A stretch of DNA of 18,601 bases from positions 1 through 18,601 of the forward strand of contig CAZRBW010000058.1 in assembly GCA_964598395.1 (NCBI GenBank). The letters are read 5' to 3'. The notes below the pieces were generated by a model. That model searched no databases and had not been told where the DNA came from. It worked only from the letters and a program-made list of their open reading frames with translations. Both the position numbers and the translations under genes were made by a program. The first letter of the stretch is position 1. Each line of letters opens with the position of its first letter. This DNA is from CAXBDP01 sp964598395 (GTDB lineage Bacteria; Bacteroidota; Bacteroidia; Cytophagales; Cyclobacteriaceae). Below, piece by piece: positions 8,562-15,919 of the stretch.

Positions 8562-8588
8562 TTGATTTTTGCTCGAATTATAAATTTG
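8562..8588 (+). promoter_or_regulatory. Bacteroidota-type promoter for mutA-mutB-dipeptidase
   Basis: TTG at 8562-8564 and TAAATTTG at 8581-8588 are 16 bp apart and match the -33/-7 pattern, with an exact TAnnTTTG. A transcript starting near 8594 would have a leader of about 80 nt before the mutA ATG. No riboswitch-like structure was recognised in that leader. Confidence 0.45.
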
Positions 8589-8672
8589 CCTCAACTCATA
8601 TAAGTCATCCTTGATAATTCGAGTGATAGAGGATTTTAATGTATTTTTACACAAACAAAATTTCTGAAATAG

Positions 8673-10487
8673 ATGAGTGATTCACCATCAAATTTTTTCT
8701 TTGCACTTTCATTTCCTGATTCCACTAAAAGCGAATGGAAAGAAAAAGTAGTAAAAGACCTCAAAGGTAAAGACTATGAAAGTCTAATTTGGAAAACTGA
8801 TGAAGGCCTACAAATAGAGCCAATGTATTTTCAAGAAGATTTACGAGAGTTAAATAACCTTCAAAACCTACATAATATTGACGCCAATGACAATCCAGCT
8901 TTTGCTAATAGACATTGGACAAATTTCGAAAAGGTATTGGTTTCGGACGTAAAAAAAGCCAATCAAGAAGCACTCGAAGCATTAGAAAATGGTGCGGATG
9001 GCATTGAATTCCACTTGCAAACAGAGGTAGATTTATCATTGCTTTTGGATGGAATATTGCCTCAGTATTGCGCGCTTTCATTTCATGGAACAACTAACAA
9101 TCAGCACTTTATAAGTGAATTGAAAAGCTGGTTGAGTAAGCAAGGGATAGATCAAAATCTGGTAAATATCTTTGTAGATAATGATCCAATGGCTGATTTG
9201 CTTAGTGGAAAAGCAAGTGAATTTGACGCTTCTTCCTTTGCGAAACTCATCCAAGCAAATGAAAAAGCGGGAGGATTAAAAACCTTCACTTTAGATCTGG
9301 GACTTTACCAAAATGCAGGTGCCGATGCTGTTCAGCAATTGGGAATTGGAATACACCATTTAGTCGCGTATCTCGACAAAGGTACAGATGCTGGTATGTC
9401 TGCTGCCACTATTTTCGACAATCTGATGGTGAAATCCTCTATCGGAAATGAATACTTTATTGAGATTGCAAAATTACGCGCGCTAAAAGCCTTGATCGCA
9501 AAAATTGCTAGCAGCTATGGCATCGAAAATCACGCTCAAAGACTTCATTCTTATTCATCTGTTTGGAGCAAGTCATTTTACGATCCTTACGTGAACATGC
9601 TTCGAAATACCACCGAAGCAATGTCTGCAATAATTGGTGGAGCGGATAGCATTTCCATCAGCCCGCACGACGAAGGAATGGCCGAGCCAAGTGCATTTTC
9701 AAAGCGGATCACCAGAAATATTTCTTTGATATTGCAAGAAGAATCCTACCTCGGGAAAGTCGCCGATCCTGTTGCAGGATCCTATTATATCGAGACACTT
9801 ACGGCAAAACTTATAGAAGGAGCTTGGGCATTATTTCTAAACCTTGAGGATAAAGGTACTTTCGAAGCAAATGCGAAATCTGGCCATTTGCTTAGCTTAG
9901 TTACAGATAAAAGAAATGAAAAGCTTGAAAAAATAGCTTCTAGAAAAACTACTTTCATCGGCACCAATCAGTTTCCAAACCCAAGTGACAGTCTGGAAAA
10001 GCTGCTAAAGCCTGAGTGGATGGAAAATACGGATTCATTCCTCCCGCGCCATGCAGCCTTGCAATTTGAAGCATTACGTCACCAAATGGAATCGAAAAAG
10101 GCGGGTGGTAAAATGCCAATAGCCGTGATTCTACCTCTTTCCAATGGATTTATGCCTAGCGCCCGTATCAACTTCAGTCAATCCTTTTTTGGCACGGCAG
10201 GCATTTCATTATTGGTACTTTCTACCTTCTCAAAAGAGAATTCCAATAGCGAATTGAAAGAGCAAAATCCAGATTTGGTAATTCTTTGTGGTTCAGATGA
10301 GGATTATGTAGCAATGGGCGAATCAATTGCTGAGAGCATTCAAAATGTAAGCAAAGCCAAAATTGTGATCGCAGGAAATCCTGTGGAGCATGCCAACAAG
10401 CTATTAGCCGCTGGAGTGGATTATTTCATCCATGCAAAATCAAATGTAGTTAATAGCCTGAGCCAAATTATTGAAACCCTTGATTGA
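8673..10487 (+). CDS. mutA: Methylmalonyl-CoA mutase small (beta) subunit
   Basis: This 604-residue subunit is the non-catalytic partner of the heterodimeric adenosylcobalamin-dependent methylmalonyl-CoA mutase, which interconverts (R)-methylmalonyl-CoA and succinyl-CoA. It shares the mutase fold: an early SEWKEKVVKDLKG segment, then EIAKLRALKALIAKI, FYDPYVNMLRNTTEAMSAIIGGAD, and ADPVAGSYYIE, parallel to the TRTC...VDPWGGSYYVE series in MutB. Its C-terminal Rossmann-like domain (about 485-604) lacks the D-x-H-x-x-G cobalamin ligand motif, as expected for a structural subunit that does not hold B12. The ATG at 8673 gives the normal N-terminus. mutB starts 6 bp after its stop, so the subunits are made together. 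The two-subunit form is typical of Bacteroidota and Actinobacteria. No epimerase or MeaB-type GTPase chaperone gene is in the window. Confidence 0.95.
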   Translation: MSDSPSNFFFALSFPDSTKSEWKEKVVKDLKGKDYESLIWKTDEGLQIEPMYFQEDLRELNNLQNLHNIDANDNPAFANRHWTNFEKVLVSDVKKANQEALEALENGADGIEFHLQTEVDLSLLLDGILPQYCALSFHGTTNNQHFISELKSWLSKQGIDQNLVNIFVDNDPMADLLSGKASEFDASSFAKLIQANEKAGGLKTFTLDLGLYQNAGADAVQQLGIGIHHLVAYLDKGTDAGMSAATIFDNLMVKSSIGNEYFIEIAKLRALKALIAKIASSYGIENHAQRLHSYSSVWSKSFYDPYVNMLRNTTEAMSAIIGGADSISISPHDEGMAEPSAFSKRITRNISLILQEESYLGKVADPVAGSYYIETLTAKLIEGAWALFLNLEDKGTFEANAKSGHLLSLVTDKRNEKLEKIASRKTTFIGTNQFPNPSDSLEKLLKPEWMENTDSFLPRHAALQFEALRHQMESKKAGGKMPIAVILPLSNGFMPSARINFSQSFFGTAGISLLVLSTFSKENSNSELKEQNPDLVILCGSDEDYVAMGESIAESIQNVSKAKIVIAGNPVEHANKLLAAGVDYFIHAKSNVVNSLSQIIETLD

Positions 10488-10493
10488 AATTAA

Positions 10494-12626
10494 ATGAAGC
10501 CTAATTTTAAGAATATAGATCAAAAGGAAATTCCCTTAGTCAAGCAATCTGAAATGGATTTGCCTCCATTTCAATCTGCCGAGGATATTGAGATAAAAGG
10601 GATATGTAGCAAGGACGATTTGCAAAACGATATAGGATCTCGCTTTGTAGCTGGCCTCCCACCCTATTTGCGTGGCCCATATTCTAGCATGTATGTTTAT
10701 CAACCTTGGACTATCAGACAGTATGCTGGTTTTAGTACCGCTGAGGAGTCTAATGCATTTTACAGAAAGAATCTTGCTGCTGGCCAAAAAGGCTTGAGTG
10801 TGGCCTTCGATTTGGCTACTCATAGAGGCTATGACTCTGACCACCCGCGTGTAGTTGGGGATGTAGGAAAAGCCGGCGTAGCCATCGATTCCATATTGGA
10901 TATGAAGGTGCTTTTCGACCAAATTCCTCTAGATAAAATGTCCGTTTCCATGACCATGAATGGAGCAGTGATTCCAATTATGGCATTTTACATAGTAGCT
11001 GCCGAAGAGCAAGGCGTATCTCCTGACAAGCTGAGCGGAACGATCCAAAATGATATTTTGAAGGAGTTTATGGTGAGGAATACCTACATCTATCCACCTA
11101 CTCCTTCCATGCGAATTATCGCCGATATTTTTGCCTACACGGCCAAGAATATGCCCAAATTCAATTCTATCAGCATTAGTGGATACCACATGCAAGAAGC
11201 TGGTGCTACTGCTGACATTGAGCTTGCATACACCCTTGCAGATGGATTGGAATATATACGTACGGGTTTAAAATCTGGCTTAAGCATCGATGAATTTGCA
11301 CCAAGGCTTTCCTTCTTCTGGGCTATAGGCATGAACCACTTTATGGAGATTGCTAAGATGAGAGCTGCCAGAGTGATTTGGGCCAAAATGATCAAGGAAT
11401 TCAATCCACAAAATCCAAAATCAATGGCACTGCGAACACATTGCCAAACATCAGGCTGGAGTTTGACAGAGCAAGATCCATTCAATAATGTAACACGTAC
11501 CTGCGTGGAAGCTTTGGCTGCCGTGCTTGGGCACACGCAAAGTTTGCATACCAATGCCTTCGACGAAGCATTGGCATTACCTACTGATTTCTCAGCTCGT
11601 ATTGCCAGAAATACGCAGCTTTACTTGCAAGAAGAAACCAAGGTAACCAAAGCTGTAGATCCTTGGGGTGGTTCTTATTATGTGGAATACCTCACCGAGC
11701 AATTGATCGAAAAGGCTTGGGCATTGATAGAGGAAGTAGAGGAATTAGGTGGAATGGCTAAGGCTATAGAAAGTGGCCTACCAAAAATGAGAATTGAAGA
11801 AGCCGCTGCCAAAAAGCAAGCAAGAATCGATTCTAAAAGAGATATCATCGTTGGCATCAACCGCTACCAAGCCGAGAGCGATAAGGAATTTGATATACAT
11901 GAGGTGGACAATACCGCAGTATATAATTCTCAAATTGCTCGTCTCAAAAAGCTGAAAGCCGAGAGAAACCAAGCGGATGTAGATAAGGCTTTGGAAGAAA
12001 TTACCAATGCGGCCAAAACAGGTGAAGGAAATTTACTAGATTTAGCTGTAAAGGCAGCTAGAGTGCGAGCAACTTTAGGCGAGATTTCCGATGCAATGGA
12101 AAAAGTTTATGGTCGTCATCAAGCTGTAATTAGGTCTATTCAAGGAGTATATTCAAGAGAAGTGGCGCAAGATCCAAACTTTAAAAAAGCAAAAGAATTA
12201 GCCGATCAATTCGAAAGTATTGAAGGCCGTCGTCCAAGAATTATGGTGGCCAAAATGGGACAAGATGGTCACGATAGAGGCGCAAAAGTAATTGCCACAA
12301 GCTTTGCTGATATTGGCTTCGATGTAGATATCGGGCCATTGTTTCAAACTCCAGAAGAAGTGGCCATGCAAGCCGTAGAAAATGATGTGCATATTATTGG
12401 TGCTTCATCGCTTGCTGCTGGTCATAAAACCCTAATTCCCAAATTGATCGACGAATTGAAAAGATTAAAGCGGGAGGATATTATGGTAATAGCGGGAGGA
12501 GTAATTCCACCGAAAGATTATGATTTCCTTTATGAAGCTGGTGTTTCTGGCGTATTTGGTCCTGGTACAGTTATTTCAAAAGCCGCAATCGATATTTTAG
12601 AGAAACTTTTGGGTTCGAATGATTAA
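10494..12626 (+). CDS. mutB: Methylmalonyl-CoA mutase large (alpha, catalytic) subunit
   Basis: This 710-residue catalytic subunit performs the carbon-skeleton rearrangement between methylmalonyl-CoA and succinyl-CoA. The TIM barrel carries residues at a constant offset of 12 from the Propionibacterium enzyme: Y77 (RQYAGFST; Y89 there), R195 (MVRNTYIY; R207), and Y231/H232 (SGYHMQEAGA; Y243/H244). The C-terminal cobalamin domain (about 570-710) has the base-off ligand motif D591-G-H593-D-R-G596 followed by the GASSLAAGH and VIAGGVIPP loops. All catalytic features are intact, so it should be an active enzyme needing adenosylcobalamin. It is the second gene of a tight operon: 6 bp after mutA, and its last 8 bases overlap the start of the dipeptidase gene. 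Depending on the direction of flux, the operon would serve propionate, branched-chain or odd-chain degradation, or propionate formation. Confidence 0.98.
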   Translation: MKPNFKNIDQKEIPLVKQSEMDLPPFQSAEDIEIKGICSKDDLQNDIGSRFVAGLPPYLRGPYSSMYVYQPWTIRQYAGFSTAEESNAFYRKNLAAGQKGLSVAFDLATHRGYDSDHPRVVGDVGKAGVAIDSILDMKVLFDQIPLDKMSVSMTMNGAVIPIMAFYIVAAEEQGVSPDKLSGTIQNDILKEFMVRNTYIYPPTPSMRIIADIFAYTAKNMPKFNSISISGYHMQEAGATADIELAYTLADGLEYIRTGLKSGLSIDEFAPRLSFFWAIGMNHFMEIAKMRAARVIWAKMIKEFNPQNPKSMALRTHCQTSGWSLTEQDPFNNVTRTCVEALAAVLGHTQSLHTNAFDEALALPTDFSARIARNTQLYLQEETKVTKAVDPWGGSYYVEYLTEQLIEKAWALIEEVEELGGMAKAIESGLPKMRIEEAAAKKQARIDSKRDIIVGINRYQAESDKEFDIHEVDNTAVYNSQIARLKKLKAERNQADVDKALEEITNAAKTGEGNLLDLAVKAARVRATLGEISDAMEKVYGRHQAVIRSIQGVYSREVAQDPNFKKAKELADQFESIEGRRPRIMVAKMGQDGHDRGAKVIATSFADIGFDVDIGPLFQTPEEVAMQAVENDVHIIGASSLAAGHKTLIPKLIDELKRLKREDIMVIAGGVIPPKDYDFLYEAGVSGVFGPGTVISKAAIDILEKLLGSND

Positions 12627-13356
12627 AGTGATTGCAAATAAAATTAATGTTTGTAAATGGCCAGTATTGCTATCAATGCTGGCTTTTTTATATCTAAATC
12701 TTAGTGCCATTGCCCAGCAAAGCAATAAATATGGATTGAAAATAATTAACCAAGTTTCAGATTATCTAAAAACTGTAGAAGAAAATCCCAATAAGGAATT
12801 GGTGGATTTAAGCCAATATATTCCTCACCTTCTCTTTGATATCAGATACGCAAGCACCAATAATTTTGCTAAGACTAAAGTGTATGAATTAGAAAGAGCT
12901 TTTCTGCGAAAAGCAGCTGCCGAATCGCTAAAAAATGCCCAAAATGAATTCAATAATATGGGTTTAGGCTTAAAGATATTCGATGGATATCGACCTTATG
13001 CTGTTACCGTTAAATTCTATCAATTGACTACCAAAAAAGAGTTCGTAGCTCACCCAAAAGACGGCTCCAGACACAATAGAGGTTGTGCAGTAGATTTAAC
13101 ACTGATCAATCTAAAAACTGGCCAAGAGCTCGCTATGCCTACAGATTATGATGATTTCACCGAATTAGCTAGCCCTCGCTATACAGAACTTCCTGCTGAA
13201 CAAATCAGAAATCGAGACCTGCTAATCAGCATTATGCATAAACATGGTTTCAAAGTTTACTTCAACGAATGGTGGCACTTCGATTTCGTAGGCTGGGAGG
13301 CTTATGAGTTGATGGATATTTCGTTTGAGGAACTTTTTAGGGGTGATGGGTTATAG
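12619..13356 (+). CDS. Exported D-Ala-D-Ala dipeptidase, VanX/DdpX family (peptidase M15D)
   Basis: This 245-residue zinc peptidase should hydrolyse D-Ala-D-Ala, here in the periplasm because a signal peptide (residues 1-32, cleavage after AIA-32) precedes the catalytic domain. Zinc ligands are H152 and D159 in SRHNRGCAVD and H220 in EWWHFDF; the catalytic base is E217. The spacings (7 between H and D, 3 between E and H) equal those of VanX (H116/D123, E181/H184). The FDIRYASTNNF block is also typical. Its ATG overlaps the last 8 bases of mutB, so translation is probably coupled. A role in recycling peptidoglycan dipeptides is more likely than glycopeptide resistance, since no vanH/vanA ligase genes are present. 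The last residues (RGDGL) and the stop codon fall inside a G-rich repeat block, so the C-terminus may have been altered by that repeat. Confidence 0.9.
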   Translation: MIKVIANKINVCKWPVLLSMLAFLYLNLSAIAQQSNKYGLKIINQVSDYLKTVEENPNKELVDLSQYIPHLLFDIRYASTNNFAKTKVYELERAFLRKAAAESLKNAQNEFNNMGLGLKIFDGYRPYAVTVKFYQLTTKKEFVAHPKDGSRHNRGCAVDLTLINLKTGQELAMPTDYDDFTELASPRYTELPAEQIRNRDLLISIMHKHGFKVYFNEWWHFDFVGWEAYELMDISFEELFRGDGL

Positions 13357-13407
13357 TTATGGGTTATAGATTAGAGGTTATAGGTTAAAGGTGATGGGTG
13401 ATGGGTT
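13341..13407 (+). repeat. Low-complexity G-rich repeat block (GGTTATAG / GGTGATGGG type), left flank
   Basis: About 67 bp consist of imperfect units such as GGGTGATGGG, GGGTTATAG, AGAGGTTATAGG and GGTGATGGGTGATGGG, quite unlike the surrounding DNA. It starts inside the 3' end of the dipeptidase gene and supplies its stop codon. C-rich blocks of the same kind, in opposite orientation, lie at 13784-13823 and 17803-17838. It shares the 10-mer TAGAGGTTAT with the first and AGGTGATGGG with the second. Confidence 0.6.
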
Positions 13408-13423
13408 TTATTAATTTTGAGGC

Positions 13424-13774
13424 ATGGGTGAAAGAAGAAGTATTTTAAAGGATATGTCATTTGAGTTTGCATTAGATATTATTGTACTGTGCGAGATATT
13501 GTCTTAGCAGAAAAGAGAATATGTCTTAAGCAAGCAGGGACTTCTGTTGGAGCAAATATTCGTGAGGCTCAAAACGCTCAAAGCAATGCAGACTTTATTC
13601 ACAAGCTCTACATTTCTCAAAAGGAATGCGATGAATCAATTTATTGGCTCGAGCTTCTATTTCATTCCGAATATATTACTGAGGAAGAATTCCAAAATGC
13701 TAAACGACAAGGCCAATTGTATTCTAAAAATACTTAGATCCGCTATTCTAACCACCAAAGCGAAAAACCCTTAA
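13424..13774 (+). pseudogene. Broken four-helix-bundle (23S rRNA intervening-sequence type, S23) gene
   Basis: The family (TIGR02436/PF05635) is about 115-120 residues long. Here it is split over frames. The ATG at 13424 opens MGERRSILKDMSFEFAL, matching the usual N-terminus, until an in-frame TAG at 13505-13507. The same frame then continues QKREYVLSK. Next, near 13532-13536, about 13 nt coding for the usual QLLR are missing and the protein resumes in another frame as AGTSVGANIREAQNAQS...YWLELLFHSEYITEEEFQ. At a run of A residues near 13692-13695 one extra base restores the first frame, giving MLNDKANCILKIL...TTKAKNP and a stop at 13772-13774. One nonsense codon and two frameshifts therefore interrupt a recognisable full-length gene. 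A shorter uninterrupted ORF (GTG 13489 to TAG 13737, 82 residues) could be mistaken for an intact gene but lacks the first helix. Function in the family is unknown; it is often found as a mobile-like passenger. Confidence 0.85.
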
Positions 13775-13783
13775 TTTATAAGC

Positions 13784-13823
13784 TTCCCAGCTCATAACCT
13801 CTACCATCATTACCCAAACGCCC
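13784..13823 (-). repeat. Low-complexity C-rich repeat block, right flank of the pseudogene
   Basis: On the minus strand this reads as G-rich units (GGGTAATGATGGTAGAGGTTATGAG) resembling the left block at 13341-13407, with the exact 10-mer TAGAGGTTAT in common. The two blocks enclose the pseudogene in inverted orientation. The rest of the gap to 13982 is AT-rich and holds only a promoter-like stretch. Confidence 0.5.
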
Positions 13824-13893
13824 GAAATACTCATTCTAAAAAACACCCACATCTTTATTAAAATTAAAGCTGAGCAGACTTGTGAAAATTTAG

Positions 13894-13931
13894 TTGATTT
13901 GTGAAATCAAAATCAAGTATTTGTATATTTA
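13894..13931 (+). promoter_or_regulatory. Promoter-like region with 7-bp hairpin/dyad upstream of 13983/14051 genes
   Basis: TTGATTT-GTG-AAATCAA at 13894-13910 is a perfect 7-bp inverted repeat with a 3-bp spacer. It contains TTTG (13898-13901), a possible -33 element, and is followed by TATATTTA at 13924-13931, one mismatch from TAnnTTTG, at a long 22-bp spacing. This would give a leader of about 45 nt before the small ORF at 13983. The dyad overlapping the -33 region would suit a regulator. Confidence 0.3.
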
Positions 13932-13982
13932 TAAGGTTATGTGCACACTAATTTTATTTATCATTAAAATTTACAAAGGCTC

Positions 13983-14051
13983 ATGAAATTAGAAACACAA
14001 AATAGCAGCAAAAACGAAGGATACAATTTACTAATTATTATAGTCAGCTAA
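13983..14051 (+). CDS. 22-codon small ORF, stop-start coupled to next gene
   Basis: ATG at 13983 opens a 22-residue peptide beginning MKLETQNSSKNEG and ending in the hydrophobic LLIIIVS. Its TAA (14049-14051) shares its last base with the ATG of the next gene (TAATG), the geometry of termination-reinitiation. It could be a leader that sets translation of the exported protein. There is no homology evidence; chance small ORFs are common, though the exact overlap makes this one worth listing. Confidence 0.35.
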   Translation: MKLETQNSSKNEGYNLLIIIVS

Positions 14052-14737
14052 TGATCCGAACATTTCAAAAAATTATTTATTGCATCAGAAATATTGGTGT
14101 GCTTTGCCTTATACTATTTTTTAGCAACCAATTGCAGGCTCAAGATTTTAAATCGCGAAACCACCATACCGGTACAGGTATAAAGACTTCATATTTAGGA
14201 TCTGTAATTTATCCGGGATTTAGTTTAGGAATAGACCGCCCCTACAAAATCACAGAAGTGAATAAACGGTTTATGAAAAAACCATTAGCGTTTTACAAGG
14301 AGCGTTATTACGGACTATCAATAAATATGTATCATCATTCAGATTTCCACACCAATTTATTTGTACTAGGTGAGTGGACAAACAGGCGTCAATATAATAA
14401 AGGATTATATATCGAAAGTACAATTGGACTAGGACTTAGCAGGACTTTTATTGACGGAGCTACTTTTGAAGTAACAGATTCAGGAGAAATAAGAAAAGTC
14501 TCACTTGCAGGAAGTTTTTATGGTTTGGGAAATGTAGCTTTTGCTTTAGGTTATAATTTTGGAATGAAAGGAAATACGCCATTTAACGTGTTTCTAAAAC
14601 CAGGTGCATTGCTTTTTTTTCCTTTCAATAATGACTGGCTTGAGCGATATACGATCCAAACGGGTTTTATAGTCAGGCTGAATAATTTCTGGAAAGCTTC
14701 ACCATCGTATTCGATTAAAGGTTCAAAAACTAATTAA
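14051..14737 (+). CDS. Exported beta-rich protein of unknown function
   Basis: I do not recognise this 228-residue protein. It has a clear signal peptide (basic start, hydrophobic core about residues 14-25, cleavage after LQA-30). The rest alternates short polar and aromatic/glycine stretches (YYGLSINMYHHS, TNLFVLGEWTN, GLYIESTIGLGLSR, GNVAFALGYNFGM, TIQTGFIVRL), as in an outer-membrane beta-barrel of 8-10 strands; the sequence ends shortly after the last strand. No catalytic motif is visible. The ATG at 14051 overlaps the stop of a 22-codon ORF. A lipoprotein alpha/beta hydrolase starts 12 bp downstream, so the two are probably made together and both act in the envelope. A full-length periplasmic beta-sandwich is the main alternative. 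Confidence 0.75.
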   Translation: MIRTFQKIIYCIRNIGVLCLILFFSNQLQAQDFKSRNHHTGTGIKTSYLGSVIYPGFSLGIDRPYKITEVNKRFMKKPLAFYKERYYGLSINMYHHSDFHTNLFVLGEWTNRRQYNKGLYIESTIGLGLSRTFIDGATFEVTDSGEIRKVSLAGSFYGLGNVAFALGYNFGMKGNTPFNVFLKPGALLFFPFNNDWLERYTIQTGFIVRLNNFWKASPSYSIKGSKTN

Positions 14738-14749
14738 AATAGTGTAAAA

Positions 14750-15778
14750 ATGAGTATTAAAATAGGCTTTAAGACTCTTCTTCTCTTTCAATTGGCCATA
14801 GTACTTAGTGCTTGCCAAGAGGAGGTATTTACTACCGAAGGCATGGCTCATGATGTGTTCTTTTTGAGGAATGAGGGACAGGATATGCCTGTTCATGTGA
14901 TTGGTAATGTGGATAGCAAAAAAATGATTTTCATCATTCACGGAGGACCTGGAGGGAATGGCCTGGAGTACCGTGATGAATTTGTGGAAAAAAATATCGA
15001 AAGTCAATTTGGCGTGATCTACTGGGATCAGCGATACGCAGGAAACTCACAAGGCAAGGGAGGTAGTAAAAATATCAAGGATTTTGCCAATGACATGGCA
15101 AAAATTATCCAGCTAGTCAAAAGCAAATACGGCCAAGATCAAAAAGTGTATCTTTTTGGTCATAGTTGGGGAGGTTTCCTAGCTCCATATTTTCTTCTTC
15201 AAGGAAATAATGAAAGTCTCGTAAATGGATGGATACAAATTGGTGGTGCACACAATTATGAATTAAATGACAGACTTACTAGGGAGATGCTGTTGTTTTA
15301 CGGCAATCAAGAATTAGCCTCAAATAATAATATTGATTTTTGGAACAATGTAGTGGAATGGTGCAATAACAATTCGCATTTGGGTATTGATAATGTCAAT
15401 CAATTGAATGCTTTTGCTCAAGAAGCTGAAACGATGTTTGACTTTATTATTGAAAGTAATTTAGCTAACCCAATTTTCAATAATAATTCTGTCGCTGCCA
15501 ATCGCTTAAATGAAAAATTATCTGGAAGCTTAGAAATTGACCTTCAAGCCTACCAGGTCACTATTTCAGATAATTTATCAAAGATTACCCTTCCTACCCT
15601 GCTTGTCTGGGGTAAATATGACTTTGTATGCCCACCAGGATTGGCCAATGATATAGAAGCTAATGTTGGATCCCAGGATCTAATTTCATTTCTTCTTGAT
15701 AAATCAGGCCACTCGCCGATGGTAAATGAGCCAGTTAAATTTTGGAATGAAATTATATATTGGCTAAGTATCCACTAA
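14750..15778 (+). CDS. Lipoprotein alpha/beta hydrolase (proline-iminopeptidase-like)
   Basis: This 342-residue envelope hydrolase has a lipoprotein signal (LSAC, lipidated Cys22) followed by an alpha/beta-hydrolase fold. The oxyanion-hole motif is H64-G-G-P-G-G, the nucleophile elbow G137-H-S139-W-G-G, and the remaining triad members D291 (WGKYDFV) and H321 (SGHSP). HGGPGG together with GHSWGG is typical of the prolyl aminopeptidase branch (S33), but an ester or lactone substrate cannot be excluded; the helical cap (about 170-260) is Asn-rich and I cannot predict specificity. The lipidation site makes an outer-membrane-anchored, periplasmic or surface location likely. It follows the unrecognised exported protein by 12 bp. 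The 141-bp gap after it is AT-rich; I see no clear terminator, and only the near-miss -7 box TATTATTTG before the next gene. Confidence 0.85.
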   Translation: MSIKIGFKTLLLFQLAIVLSACQEEVFTTEGMAHDVFFLRNEGQDMPVHVIGNVDSKKMIFIIHGGPGGNGLEYRDEFVEKNIESQFGVIYWDQRYAGNSQGKGGSKNIKDFANDMAKIIQLVKSKYGQDQKVYLFGHSWGGFLAPYFLLQGNNESLVNGWIQIGGAHNYELNDRLTREMLLFYGNQELASNNNIDFWNNVVEWCNNNSHLGIDNVNQLNAFAQEAETMFDFIIESNLANPIFNNNSVAANRLNEKLSGSLEIDLQAYQVTISDNLSKITLPTLLVWGKYDFVCPPGLANDIEANVGSQDLISFLLDKSGHSPMVNEPVKFWNEIIYWLSIH

Positions 15779-15919
15779 AGTAAGTTTCTATTGTTTTTAT
15801 TTAGCAAGTTGAAAATCAAAGCGTCCCAATAGATCGGTACATATTTAATTTACTTAACTTGTTCTTTACTTTATGCTTCTTATTATTTGTTGATGGTCTT
15901 TTAAACATCAAAAATTTTT

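Noticed and set aside
8448..8672. oriC next to dnaA
   Set aside because: Only one DnaA-box-like word (TTTTACACA, 8645-8653) is present; there is no box cluster, no clear unwinding element, and dnaN/recF/gyrB are absent nearby.
11135..11554. 139-codon open frame on the minus strand inside mutB
   Set aside because: It is antisense to the catalytic barrel of mutB and is explained by the reading-frame bias of that gene.
12619..13356. Glycopeptide resistance gene (vanX)
   Set aside because: The protein is exported and sits behind mutAB; no VanH dehydrogenase, VanA-type ligase or VanRS pair is present. A recycling or nutritional dipeptidase is more likely.
13341..13407. CRISPR array or telomere-like tandem repeat
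   Set aside because: Units are short, irregular and without spacers of constant length; it is an imperfect low-complexity block.
13489..13737. Intact 82-residue four-helix-bundle gene starting at GTG
   Set aside because: Helix 1 and the true C-terminus are encoded in the neighbouring frame on both sides, so this is the middle part of a broken gene.
13774..14050. tRNA or other structured RNA gene in the pseudogene-to-14051 gap
   Set aside because: No cloverleaf, T-loop (GGTTCRA) or long stem could be found; only short dyads are present.
15779..15919. Promoter/terminator pair between hydrolase and cyclase
   Set aside because: CAAGTT and AACTTG form only a 6-bp stem with a long loop and no T tract, and the nearest -7 candidate (TATTATTTG) has one base too many.
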